Shown here piece by piece: positions 1 through 9,030 of a stretch of DNA of 29,509 bases. The DNA is taken from assembly GCA_009801015.1 (NCBI GenBank), contig VHZZ01000453.1:134380-163888 (forward strand). Reading direction: 5' to 3'. The notes beneath the pieces were generated by a model, which was not told the origin of the DNA, did not search any database, and saw only the letters and a list, made by a program, of their open reading frames with translations. The stretch is from Silene noctiflora (Eukaryota > Streptophyta > Magnoliopsida > Caryophyllales > Caryophyllaceae). A program made the translations under genes and the position numbers. Within the stretch, counting starts at the first letter, position 1. Every line of letters starts with the position of its first letter.

Positions 1-157
1 CAGTTTTGGTTTTGTGTTGTAAACAGTTTAAATTCACTTATTTAAGTATGTTTCTTTATTGTCTATTTGATTATCATTGCCTCGGGAAACCGAGAGGGTA
101 GCACCTCTATGCCTAATGTGGCCTTGGTAAGGCACTTTGGTGTATGGGGGTGTTATA
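1..157 (-). mobile_element. LTR-like repeat segment, antisense copy
   Basis: Read on the minus strand, about 157 down to 51 gives a segment that begins with a 'taacacccccatacacc' type end, continues through 'gtgccttaccaag', then the short palindrome CTCGGTTTCCCGAG, and ends with 'aataaagaaaca'. The same order of motifs occurs on the plus strand at 29399-29509, and partly at 28705-28770. The TG(T)AACACCCC start looks like the 5' end of an LTR, but I see no matching second LTR, primer-binding site or polypurine tract. It abuts the copia coding remnant at about 158, so this is an insertion or a rearrangement breakpoint. The homology is seen directly; the LTR identity is inference. Confidence 0.55.
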
Positions 158-560
158 TCATTGGCCGGTTGGTTTATCTTGCTGTGACTCGACATGATCT
201 CTCTTATGCTGTTAACATCTTATCTCGTTACTTAAGCAAGCCACGTAAGGAACATATGGATGCGGCTCTTCGCGTGGTTCGATACCTTAAGGGTAGTCCA
301 GGTCAAGGGGTCTTGTTACGCTCAGATAGTGATTTTGTGGTCTCTGGGTGGTGTGACTCTGATTGGGGCGGTTGTCCAATGACTCGTCGCTCTGTCTCTG
401 GCTGGATTGTCTTCCTTGGTTCATCNCCTATTTCATGGAAGACTAAGAAACANCAGACCGTTTCATTGTCATCTGCTGAAGCCGAATATCGTGCTATGAC
501 TGCTGTTCTTTGTAAATTAAAATGGGTGAGGGCCTTACTTTCGGGTCTTGGTGTTAGGGC
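158..560 (+). mobile_element. Ty1/copia retrotransposon remnant (RT end plus RNase H)
   Basis: The translated frame carries hallmarks of the copia polyprotein C-terminus: GRLVYLAVTRHDLSYAV (end of reverse transcriptase), ALRVVRYLKGSPGQG, the RNase H stretch DSDWGGCPMTRRSVSGW, and SLSSAEAEYRAM. These belong to the RNase H domain that degrades the RNA of the RNA:DNA hybrid during reverse transcription. The element is broken. The first in-frame residues come from an antisense LTR-like repeat, not from the polymerase. Homology stops shortly after the WVRALLSGLGV part, so the usual end of RNase H (normally containing a Cys-Asp-Asn-rich stretch) is missing. Two undetermined bases (426 and 453) fall inside it. 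The open frame runs on to 717, but its tail has no recognisable protein character. It is a fossil, not a working gene. Confidence 0.9.
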
Positions 561-717
561 CATTTTAGGCTTTTATCGTTTTGATGTATTTCATTGGGCT
601 TTTACCCAATTGTCGCATTGTATTTATATGCATCCGATTAATGAGAATAACACAACGATCATTTTACCAAAATACATTCTTAACAATGTATGTACTACGT
701 ATTTCATGATTGATTAG

Positions 718-1860
718 TTGGTATATATGATTTAAGCTTTTCACTCGTTCAAAGTTTTATCTCTTTACTATTTCTCATATACGACTTTTAATTCTAAGGA
801 TATCCATTTCAACTGTTTCGCCTTGCTAATATAGGTATCAGTAAGGGTTGAGCCTAATGATAAAAAGTCAACTTTCTAACCTTGAAGTTAAGGCTTTGAC
901 TCTCATTGAAGTTAAAATATAGCTCTATTAATAGGGAATCTGTAAACACCAATTTAAATCCTTAAAGAGTTCGGTGATTTGTCCTGGCCTTTGACTGAGT
1001 AAGGTTTGCCTTTGAACCTAAGGTCTTGTTTGACTGCCCTTTAAAAACACATGAATTGTAATTCATGTAAAGTGTAAAAATAGCTAGTTGTTTGGTTGCT
1101 CCAATTAACATGAATTGAAACTTTCTAGGAACTCGAATTCCTCCTAGTGGAGGAAGTTGTTTACCTAGGTCTCCCCTAGGTAAGTAGAAATTCCTATGAA
1201 ATTGGAGTTCCCACATGTAACCAGCGACATAGCCAGAAAATTTGATCAGTGAAGTCTTAGCATAAATTTAAGAACCACCCATAAAATAGAGGGGTCTTAT
1301 GTAGTAAAAATTCAGTACAATTGTACATATGCGGGATACGATACGGTAAATCTACAAAAATCTGCGGGGTCTCAAGACCCCATAACTCATAAGGTGGTTA
1401 CGCCACTGCATACAACCAAACAACTTTTTCAAATTCAAATAAAATAGAATAACATAGTAATTGGATCTTCCTAAGCATTATAATTTCTCATTGTAAACCA
1501 AAGGACTCCTAAACTTTTATGTACCAAAAAAAAATTGCAATATTAGTGGGATTGAAGATTAATGAAAAACATTTAAACGAGTGAGGCTGAAATATGAATA
1601 GCATAAAACAAAATGGATAGGAATATAAATAGTCCATCATCTCATCCATACCTGATCATTAATCCCTAATCATGGCTCTTGGTTACCACACGTCTAGCCT
1701 TCACATCACTAAATATATTTGGACGATGAGCATTTAATATGCATGTCAGAATCTTTACTTCAACCTTTGTTCCAATATAACATTATTATTGGTCGTTTAC
1801 TCTAGAATAATCTAGATGAATTCTTTCCAATCTTTTACTATCTCTATATCGGTTATTCAT
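718..1860. other. Intergenic, no gene; hairpin-rich repeat relic
   Basis: No coding signal is visible. About 1021-1425 looks like a decayed foldback element. It starts near 'cttgtttgactgc' and ends near 'gcatacaaccaaacaac', which are loosely complementary, and it holds three short palindromes: CATGAATT/AATTCATG near 1050-1067, TTCCTCC/GGAGGAA near 1138-1155, and TTACCTAGG/CCTAGGTAA near 1159-1182. The rest is AT-rich and unremarkable. Confidence 0.4.
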
Positions 1861-1944
1861 GCTTGTGACGTGAGACAAGTTTGCAAATGGGAGGGCAAGT
1901 GGGAGGGGTTGTGAGACATCACAAATTTGTAACCGTCACAAGCA
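1861..1944. repeat. Foldback repeat with GCTTGTGACG ends
   Basis: The left arm starts GCTTGTGACG and the right arm ends CGTCACAAGC, an exact 10-base inverted pair about 84 bases apart. Inside, 'ttgcaaat' and 'atttgtaa' type blocks continue the imperfect inverted symmetry around a G-rich centre (GGGAGGGCAAGTGGGAGGGG). It lies just left of a Stowaway-type element and may be a small MITE or part of a larger one. No target duplication was identified. Confidence 0.5.
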
Positions 1945-1968
1945 AGACAAACTCTTTATTCACCTATA

Positions 1969-2206
1969 TCCCTCCGATCTGGTAACACTTACTGTATCAT
2001 ACTTGCCGGGACACGTGAATATCTTTAGTTACACATTATTAAAAATTATAAAAATTTGATATATTTATAGCATTCATGACGATAAATCAAACAAGATCTC
2101 ACATGACTATATTTTGTCTTATAAATTAAGAATAATATCAAAGATTCCCTACGACCATGAATAGTGCCAAAAAGTAAGTGTTACCATTTGTGTGGATCAG
2201 ATGGAG
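1969..2206. mobile_element. Stowaway-like MITE (about 238 bp)
   Basis: The left end reads tccctccgatct and then GGTAACACTTACT. The right end, read on the other strand, starts ctccatctgatcc and carries the same GGTAACACTTACT a little further in. Both ends are flanked by TA (1967-1968 and 2207-2208), as expected for Tc1/mariner-derived Stowaway elements. There is no coding capacity. The right arm has about ten extra bases relative to the left, so the termini are imperfect. Confidence 0.6.
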
Positions 2207-2279
2207 TATTATTTTGGGTTTCCGTAGTCAATTGCTTATCTTTCACACTCAATTTGCTCCACTTGTAATCTAATAACAC

Positions 2280-2351
2280 AATTATCCCCTCCTTTTTTCT
2301 TAATTTTTGTGTTAAAGTCAAAAACAAACAAATGAACAGAAGGGAGGGAGT
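2280..2351. mobile_element. One-ended Stowaway-like fragment
   Basis: The segment ends in GAAGGGAGGGAG followed by TA, the characteristic right end of a Stowaway MITE. It shares 'cttaatttttgtgt' and surrounding pyrimidine runs with the right part of the element at 7216-7502. No matching left end was found, so it is probably truncated. Confidence 0.45.
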
Positions 2352-2431
2352 ACAGATTTAATTTCCAAATATTCTTTACAAGAACATAAATGAACAACTT
2401 CAATAGTTTTTAGAATGTGAAGTTGAATCCA

Positions 2432-3004
2432 TCCCCTATATACTAAAAGAATAGGTGATCTCAAATTTTTTCCCTCCAAAAAGCATCTTCTTAAATAAGG
2501 AAGCTAATGATAATTTAAGTGAATTTACTAAATAAGAAAATTAATAATTATAATTTATTTTATTTAAATTATTACTTTTGCATCAAATTATATTATTTTC
2601 ACTAATTAAATTCAAAAGTATAATCTTTTAATTAAAATATAAATAAATTTATATAAATCTATAAATTACTAAATCTTTTATTGATGCTATTATTTGAAAA
2701 TAACTTACCTAAATTACGTAAAAACAAAATTGTAAATCGTTTCATTACTTCTCTGACAAAAAAATTGAGAGAATTTACAAATTGGAATCATTAGCTTTGG
2801 AGTATAAAAAATATTTTCATGAAAATATATTTCAGCACATTACTTAATGATCTTAAACAATTTTCAGTTTCAACCTTTTTTTCTCAAAGAAAAATACAAT
2901 AATGAGAAAGATGAACAATTAATGAGATACCATTATTATATAAATAATTTATTAAAAACAAAAACTATATATACCGTGCATTTATTGCACGGGTTCTAAA
3001 CTAG
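2432..3004 (+). mobile_element. Non-autonomous Helitron (about 573 bp)
   Basis: The 5' end is TC at 2432-2433 preceded by A. The 3' end is CTAG at 3001-3004 followed by T, so the element sits between A and T as Helitrons do. About ten bases before CTAG there is a hairpin, CCGTGCA-TTTAT-TGCACGG (2974-2992), the typical rolling-circle terminator structure. The interior is very AT-rich with no open frame for Rep/helicase, so it would depend on an autonomous partner. The 3' end is convincing; the exact 5' end is less certain. Confidence 0.7.
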
Positions 3005-3027
3005 TTCAATTATTAAATGTCATGGAG

Positions 3028-3265
3028 TCATAGTCAATCTTTTTATTTTTTGTGTTAACCAGGAGTATCTATTACCGACAGTTGAAGCAATTTCCTTCGA
3101 GGTACTGAAGGCAATTTAATGGGTTGACGCCTCCCAAGTTTGACTTTTTCATTCGCAAGAGGCCAAGAGTTAGGAATCGAACCGACGAACCCTTAACCAC
3201 TTGTTTAAGCGATGAGAACTCTTATCACTCACACCAGCCAACTTTGATAGACTCATAGTCAATCT
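3028..3265 (-). mobile_element. tRNA-derived SINE, full length with target duplication
   Basis: On the minus strand the element starts near 3252 with a tRNA-like head: 'ggctggtgtgagtgataagag' region as a degenerate A box and GGTTCGATTCC as an exact-type B box of RNA polymerase III promoters. It ends in an A-rich tail 'aacacaaaaaataaaaa' next to 3041. The 13-base sequence TCATAGTCAATCT is present at both sides (3028-3040 and 3253-3265) as a target-site duplication. The body is about 212 bases. This is not a tRNA gene, because the head does not fold into a complete tRNA and continues into an unrelated body. It lies 24 bases beyond the Helitron end. Confidence 0.8.
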
Positions 3266-4560
3266 AACATGGACATATTCTACATGCTTGATTGTAAGGG
3301 GAGGTATATATGTAGTTTGATAATGGCTTTTTCATATGTTTAATTGACAAAATATTTCATGATTTAAAGTATTAATTCATCACGTATATTTTTCTACTTT
3401 TGTTTTTTCATAGAAGGGATATCTCCAAATTATTTGAATGCTTGTAGTATTTCCCATCAATTTTGATTATAAGCGAACATTCATAGATATCTCATACCTC
3501 ATCAACCTATGATAATTATGGTTTTCAATTGAATTGTAATGCTATTCAACTAACCTAATTAGTTAAGATTATAACCTTTAAGGCCACTTAAGACACACTA
3601 CTTCTCAGTCAAATTTGTGTCATTCAATTTATATGTGAAATCTTATCTATATAAATGCAGAAACATTTCGTGTAAATCTGTGCAGCCAAATAATCACATA
3701 CAAGTTTTTTTTTTCTTTTTTTTCTTTTTGTTTTTTTTTTTTTCATTAAATGCGAAACCCACGACAAAGATTAAGAAATTAATTAATAAAATTCCGTCTA
3801 TGTTTATGTTTTGTATGTAAATGATTACGTTTATAATTTGTACGTAAATATTAAAAAATAACGATGGTTTGTACGTAAATATTAATAATAAATAACGATT
3901 TTTGAATAATTTATAAATTACAATAACAATACGTCGATTGATAACAAATCAATGTTGTTACGAAAATTGTGGTTTTACAAAAATTATTATATTATATCAA
4001 TTTTAAAAAATATACTAAATTCAAAATGCAATTATAAATTAGCTGTCAATGAACAAAGAAATTAAAAAATAAAATACAAAAATTTCTTTTTAAAAAATAA
4101 TTTTTAAATCGTAAATATATTCAATCATGCATATAGTTGAAATAATCTTAAAAAAATATAAACTCGACTGAAATTTTTTATAATAATATAACAAAAATTT
4201 AATAAAAACAAACGTTTGTTTTTTGTAAAAATATAATACCTTTAATTTTTTGTTTTTTTAAAAATCTTTATTTTTTAAAGCAAGAACATTAAAACAGTTG
4301 TGTTAAACCACATCATCTCTCATTTTCTATACACAAAACAACTTTCCGTACATTTTACAACGTTTCAATGCAAAACAACTGCCCATTCACCATTTTACTT
4401 GCATGCCAATTATGCTTTCAACCCATAAACCACCCATTACCATTATTTGTGTACTTGAATTTTGACTACACCACCAAATATGTATTCATGTTCTTATTAT
4501 ACAAAGAATAATGCTATTTTTATATTGGAATGATTTATCTTATACAAAGAATAATGCTTT
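3266..4560. other. AT-rich intergenic DNA, no gene
   Basis: A T-rich run at 3704-3744 and long A/T tracts give only short open frames of low complexity. I see no splice-site-supported coding, no RNA gene and no element boundary here. Confidence 0.6.
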
Positions 4561-4575
4561 TCACAAAAACTTTAG

Positions 4576-4705
4576 AGGGACAGTCTCTCAATAGCGTTAT
4601 TGAGAGACCTCTCACATGATAAAGGGAGGGAGTTACTTATTTTCTAGGAGTATTTTCCATGTTATGTCTCCCACTAATTTAGTGGGAGACGGTCTCTCAC
4701 GAGAT
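4576..4705. repeat. Double-hairpin repeat (GAGAGACC/GGTCTC family)
   Basis: Two near-perfect hairpins lie about 90 bases apart: GTCTCTCAATA-gcgt-TATTGAGAGAC (near 4580-4605) and GTCTCCCACTA-att-TAGTGGGAGAC (near 4665-4690), followed by GGTCTCTCACGAGAT. Each has an 11-base stem. Similar 'agaccgtctc' motifs occur at 26590-26630 in the kinase intron. This suggests a dispersed MITE family. Boundaries and target duplication are not resolved. Confidence 0.5.
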
Positions 4706-4924
4706 CTACTAATTCTATTTATATAACATTTTTGTTTAAATTACAATAACATATAAATCTCAACTTGTAACAAAAACTAACTTTATATTATGATTTTCTA
4801 TTTTAAAGATGCTAAAAAAATTGATTTTTAAGGGGTGTAATTTTAAGTACTCAAGAAAATAATTTTTTAATCATTATTTGAAATATAATATATAAATATT
4901 AATATTTTAATAAAGTTCTTGATT

Positions 4925-5077
4925 TATCTTTGACCCAACGGGTCGACCTATTCGGGGCTGGGTCACGATCCTAAATTAACGGGTCATTTCGGATTCGGGT
5001 CTTGGGTTGAAACTTTTGGGTCTTGACCCTGAAAAAAATGGGTCAGGTTGAGTCATTCAAGACTTGACAGGTCTAAT
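4925..5077. repeat. GGGTC-rich repeat relic ending in TTGACAGGTCTA
   Basis: The segment is packed with GGGTC/GACCC motifs and ends in CTTGACAGGTCTA. Its complement, TAGACCTGTCAAG, resembles the start of the similar GGGTC-bearing stretch at 28600 (TAGACTTGTCAAG). A TAG start fits a hAT-type terminal repeat, but the opposite end and an 8-base duplication were not found. Confidence 0.4.
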
Positions 5078-5439
5078 ACTCCCTACGTACAAAGAAAAAA
5101 TGGAAAAAAAAATTGAGGCAAGGACCGTCCCGAAAGTAGCACAACATCTGCCATTATGTACAAACAAAATTTTTAGAATTTGTAATAGGAGTACCATTTA
5201 CTTATTATTGTACTGTTTAACATTTTGGATTACATTTATTTTATTTTATATTTTACGTGATAACTTTTTTATATATATCTTTTTAAGTGAAATAATTTTT
5301 TGTCTATATTAGGTTCGTCTTCTTAATGAAATTCTGAATCGCAAAGGTAATTTATCAACAAAAAATTTAAATATGACATATGCGTAAAATATAAAGATCT
5401 TAAAAAAAACTTGAAGATAATAACATTTATAATAACAAG

Positions 5440-5469
5440 GCCGTGCAATTTGCACAGGGTTAAAACTAA
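5440..5469 (+). mobile_element. Helitron-like 3' terminus (decayed)
   Basis: An imperfect hairpin CCGTGCA-att-TGCACAGG is followed by GTTAAAACTAA and then T. It matches the layout and much of the sequence of the Helitron end at 2974-3004 (hairpin, then GTTCTAAACTAG). CTAA fits the CTRR rule for Helitron 3' ends. The upstream boundary is not recognisable, so only the terminus is annotated. Confidence 0.5.
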
Positions 5470-5829
5470 TTAATATATCAAAAAGCTCATTAACTACTGA
5501 AGAAAATAAAAAATAAAAATAAAATAAAAAATAAAAGCGATGAACACCGATACAATGTATTATACAATAATGTAAAAGTAAAGATACCTAAAACGTATGA
5601 AAAGAAACTAAAAGAATAATAGCAAACATAACTAGGAGGATAAATTAATTTTGTTACGAAAAAGAACCCTCCTTAATAATCAAAGATAATGGTGGTCCAA
5701 AACCTAGTTTTGCTATTATATAAGTATTTTTTAACCTGTTTAGGCATGGATTTTGCTGACTTTCAATATGGTTACTCCAAACATGACGTACTTACTTCTA
5801 CGGAGTACGGAGTATTATTTAAGGAATTG

Positions 5830-5872
<43 letters not shown>

Positions 5873-7215
5873 AAATATATGGATAAAGCTTGTGTTGCAA
5901 AATGCAATTTGAGAAATATATGGGAACACAAATTACATTAATCGCAAATAATTGACCAAATAACACATCAAACTGTAAAGTTTATTGTGGGACAACTTAA
6001 AAATGAAAATATAAACCTTAATATATACGAGTACTAGATAGATAGAGTAATAATAATAATACTAAAAAAGGCTATATTGATAGTTAGTTGTTAGCTCTCA
6101 AATTAGTTAATGTACTAAATTTATTATTTTAAGGGAATGTGGATTAGTTACTTAAGAAATAAGTATTTGACCCTATATAACGAAGTCCATCCATGAGAAG
6201 AACAGAAGCTCAAGAAGAGAAGGCTAGACTAGGGGAAGTCTTCAAGCGCTCTGGAGCAGATTCTAGATGATGCAAGCAGTTTAGCTGCAGCCGTTCCGTT
6301 GAAGAGGCCTATATGAAGAAGGCATTTACTCGAACAAAGGACACACACAACTCAAACAACTACAACTTAGTCTATCTTTAGATCTTAGATTTAGTCTTAA
6401 ATTAAATTAGCATTAGCATTAGATTTAACACGCGTGAGCCCATCCGATCATGAATGTAATCTGTCATCTATCTCTTAGTTTGTAATTTAGCATCCACAAG
6501 TACTTTTGAAGACTCTAGTTGATGTTGTGTTGTCGGTTTTTCTTGATATATAAGTATCTTTAAAGATTCCCGTGGTTAAGTTTGAAAATTATATCATTCA
6601 ACTTTAAGCACTAAATTATATAAGTAATTTAGCGATGTTTATTAGATCACGCATTTACAACTGTGGCTCGAACCCTTACAATTAACGGTGGATCACAAAG
6701 TGTAGGAACATAGTTGGGATCTTTGGGGGTATTTTAAGGTACTTTAACACAAACATTAGTATATTTTTGTATGTGTATCTATGCCCTAAGAATGGATTTC
6801 ATTGGTCAAAGCTTTAATGAAAATCTCATGGTTTTGGCGTCGTCTTTTTAAGAGTAATTTTGTGGGAGTTTATTACTGTATAATTTAAGTTTGTTTTTGA
6901 GATTTCTGATTTGTTATATGGCAAAAAGGATGGTTAACTTGATACGAGTGTATTGGTTTGCATACGTCACAGTATTACATATACACAACGATTTTTAAAT
7001 CGGAAAAAATTCTTTTTAAAAACTAAAACATACTCGGTATTAATATTTTAATCATATTAAATGGTTACATACATATATTGACACATTTATAGAAACTAAG
7101 TTATTTTAATAATTATTTTATTATTAAAAGTTAGTATATAAAATTGATTTTATAATTGCTTTTGTAATTTCAAGCACTAAAATTATTTTTTTGAATTATT
7201 ATTTCAAATATAATA
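5470..7215. other. Intergenic, no convincing gene; 40-base poly(A) inside
   Basis: 5830-5869 is an uninterrupted run of 40 A, possibly a retroposon tail or a simple microsatellite. Near 6173-6180 there is a TATA-like 'ctatataa'. It is followed at 6193 by a 25-codon frame beginning MRRTEAQEEKARLGEVFKR, in the most GC-balanced part of this stretch (6180-6340). This could be a decayed LTR or an unrecognised transcript. I do not call a gene from it. Confidence 0.4.
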
Positions 7216-7502
7216 CTCCCTCCAATTTCTTATTATCTTTCCTCTTTCCTTTTTCACACAAGTTTGATTATCTTTTCTCTTTCCTTTTTTTGGTAAGTTT
7301 CATTCAATTTTTTTATTAATTTTTCTCTCCTAAAAAGTCAACAATTCCGACTACTTTATTTATTCTTTATTCATTATTAATTCTTTATTATTTTCTCTCA
7401 CATATAAACTTTACAATTTACAATACTTTACAATACTGTATTCCTTTTTTCTTCCCCTTTCTTAATTTTTGTGTCAAAAAAAAGGGGAAGATATGGAGGG
7501 AG
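7216..7502. mobile_element. Stowaway-like MITE (287 bp)
   Basis: The left end CTCCCTCCAAT and the right end ATGGAGGGAG are inverted copies over the CTCCCTCC core, each flanked by TA (7214-7215 and 7503-7504). The interior is pyrimidine- and AT-rich with no coding. The right part resembles the fragment at 2280-2351. Confidence 0.65.
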
Positions 7503-7860
7503 TATATAAATATTAATATTTTTATAAAATTCGTGACAGATGGAGTTTCGACTTGAACTGGACGAGTCAAGATTTTTGAGTATTTGACCCTAGAAAAGAC
7601 GGATTGGGTGGATCGGGTTTAGAGGTCGAAATTTGTGAGGTCCAGTAACATTATAAGGATTTGATTGGAGACTTGGAAGTTGGGAGTACCAACCAACTAA
7701 AAAAAATACTATAAAAAAAACATGATGTAAGCCTGGGACCCACAAAAGGTAGTCCCCACAAATGAGTAGATTCTTCACAACCATAAAAATACTCCACTAA
7801 GACAAATAGACCCAGGAATCTGGATACCCTCTCCTCTAAATTAAAAAAGTTCCTTTTTTT
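7503..7860. other. Upstream intergenic DNA before the NLP gene
   Basis: No coding was found. 7536-7625 has GGGTC/GACCC-like motifs (gacgagtcaag, tttgacccta, gatcgggtt) resembling the repeat relics at 4925 and 28600. The remainder may belong to the distal NLP promoter, but I recognise no specific element. Confidence 0.4.
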
Positions 7861-7874
7861 CAAGCATCAAACCA

Positions 7875-7880
7875 TATAAA
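7875..7880 (+). promoter_or_regulatory. Putative TATA box of the NLP gene
   Basis: TATAAA in the context CCATATAAACATT is about 50 bases upstream of the CTT repeat. A start 25-35 bases downstream would make the CTT and CATCATC repeats part of the transcribed leader. Position is the only support; no transcript evidence is available. Confidence 0.45.
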
Positions 7881-7927
7881 CATTTAATGACACATTATTA
7901 GCAACATATACATCATACATTTATACC

Positions 7928-7970
7928 CTTCTTCTTCTTCTTCTTCTTCTTCTTCTTCTTCTTCTTCTTC
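7928..7970 (+). repeat. (CTT)n microsatellite in the NLP leader region
   Basis: There are 14 uninterrupted CTT units. Such pyrimidine repeats are frequent near plant transcription starts. The tract lies directly before an upstream ATG at 7971. Confidence 0.95.
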
Positions 7971-8108
7971 ATGTACTTTCCTCCTAATTACTACTCTACC
8001 CCATCATCCATCATCCATCATCCATCATCCATCATCCATCATCCATCTTCCATCTTCCATCTTCCATTGAGAGGTAGCACTACATACTTAGCTAGCTTCC
8101 CTCTCTAG
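7971..8108 (+). promoter_or_regulatory. Upstream ORF 1 of NLP (45 codons, repeat-encoded)
   Basis: ATG at 7971 opens a frame to TAG at 8106-8108. The heptamer repeat gives a peptide with a seven-residue periodicity (PSSIIHH twice, then PSSIFHL). It is very likely within the transcribed leader if the TATA box at 7875 is used. Its low-complexity content argues against a conserved peptide, but the ATG could still reduce translation of the main frame. Confidence 0.4.
8002..8064 (+). repeat. Heptamer tandem repeat (CATCATC)6 (CATCTTC)3
   Basis: Six copies of CATCATC are followed by three copies of the variant CATCTTC, an exact 7-base period. A looser CAT/CCA repeat continues at 8109-8175. Because 7 is not a multiple of 3, copy-number changes would shift the upstream ORF that runs through it. 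Confidence 0.95.
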
Positions 8109-8178
8109 CATCCATCATCCACCACCATCATCATCCACCATCCCCCATCATCATCATCATCATCATCATCATCATGTA

Positions 8179-8220
8179 ATGATGAGGATCATCTTCATTA
8201 ACCCCTGGGGTTTCTCCTAG
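8179..8220 (+). promoter_or_regulatory. Upstream ORF 2 of NLP (13 codons) after a minimal ATG-TAA
   Basis: A minimal start-stop ATGTAA lies at 8174-8179. Its last base is the first base of the next frame, which encodes MMRIIFINPWGFS and ends at TAG 8218-8220. Whether this part is retained in the mature leader depends on a 5'UTR intron whose donor I cannot fix; the acceptor candidate is 'aaattgcag' ending at 8892. Confidence 0.35.
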
Positions 8221-8916
8221 CTTTTTCCTTACAAAGTTTGTTCCTTTTTCCTTTTCTTTTTCTTTTCTTATTTGATTACATCAGCAACTGTCTGATTTCC
8301 ACTTTATTATATTTAAATTTTATTTTTAATTAATGGGTTTTTCATAAGTTTAAGATTTCGTGGGTTTGTTTTGTTCAATGTGTTTGGTTATCTGTTTTTT
8401 TATTTTTATTTTTTGTTTTTTTAGCAATTTGCATGTTTATACTTTTATTTAATTATTACTTTCCGTCTCGGTCATTTGTGTGGTATTATTTTTGTTATTA
8501 AAGATACAGGTAAATAAATGATTAAGACGGAAGAATTATTAAAAATTGGAAGTAAAATACTTTTCAACTGTGTTATGAGTTGAGTTTTTGATACCTGACA
8601 TCATTGCACTTATTACTCTGAAGAATCTGAGTTTTTTTTTTTTTTTTTTTTTTGTTGTTGTATATTTTTGGTTTTATGTCGTTGAATGGTATATGACTTG
8701 GCGCATAAAGATTGCTGCTTTATGAGTTATTTTGACAGTATATGATGTTGATTTTTATGATTAAGACTTCTGAAATGTAAAGTCAAACCAAGTTTTTCAT
8801 TTACTGATCTTTCCTCAAGTTTCATGCAATTTTAATTCATTCCTGTTGATTATTTACTGGTTTTCTGTTTTTGAAATGTTCTGAAATTGCAGCAAAGGGG
8901 GGACTTACAGTTGAAG

Positions 8917-9030
8917 ATGTGTGCAAAATTCAATCAGTATGAGCTCTTCAAGTCATTTGAAATCGATTCGTCTTGGGAATTCATCCATTTGTTCTACATA
9001 TACTGGCTTCTTTGGTGTTTTGGTTCTTAA
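8917..9030 (+). promoter_or_regulatory. Upstream ORF 3 of NLP (37 codons), overlapped by another
   Basis: This frame begins MCAKFNQYELFKSFE and ends in a Trp/aromatic-rich tail, IYWLLWCFGS, at TAA 9028-9030. A second ATG at 8939 in another frame opens 31 codons to TAG 9032-9034. The start lies 25 bases after a good splice-acceptor candidate (polypyrimidine then TTGCAG, ending 8892), so it is probably in the last leader exon. No ATG occurs between 9035 and the main start at 9255. I do not recognise the peptide as one of the published conserved uORF groups. Confidence 0.45.

Noticed and set aside
67-717. Single 216-residue open frame read as one protein
   Set aside because: Its first part is antisense LTR-like repeat, its middle is copia RNase H and its tail is unrelated AT-rich sequence; it is a chance fusion in a dead element.
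3080-3245. tRNA gene on the minus strand
   Set aside because: The B box is good but there is no complete cloverleaf, and the sequence continues into a SINE body with an A-rich tail and target duplication.
3617-3820. Short coding frame with Phe runs
   Set aside because: It is produced by a T-rich low-complexity tract; no start context, homology or composition supports coding.
5689-5966. Overlapping short frames around the poly(A)
   Set aside because: Lys and Phe runs come only from the 40-base A tract.
7928-8175. CRISPR-like array from the regular repeats
   Set aside because: The units are 3 and 7 bases long with no spacers; these are plant microsatellites in a leader region.
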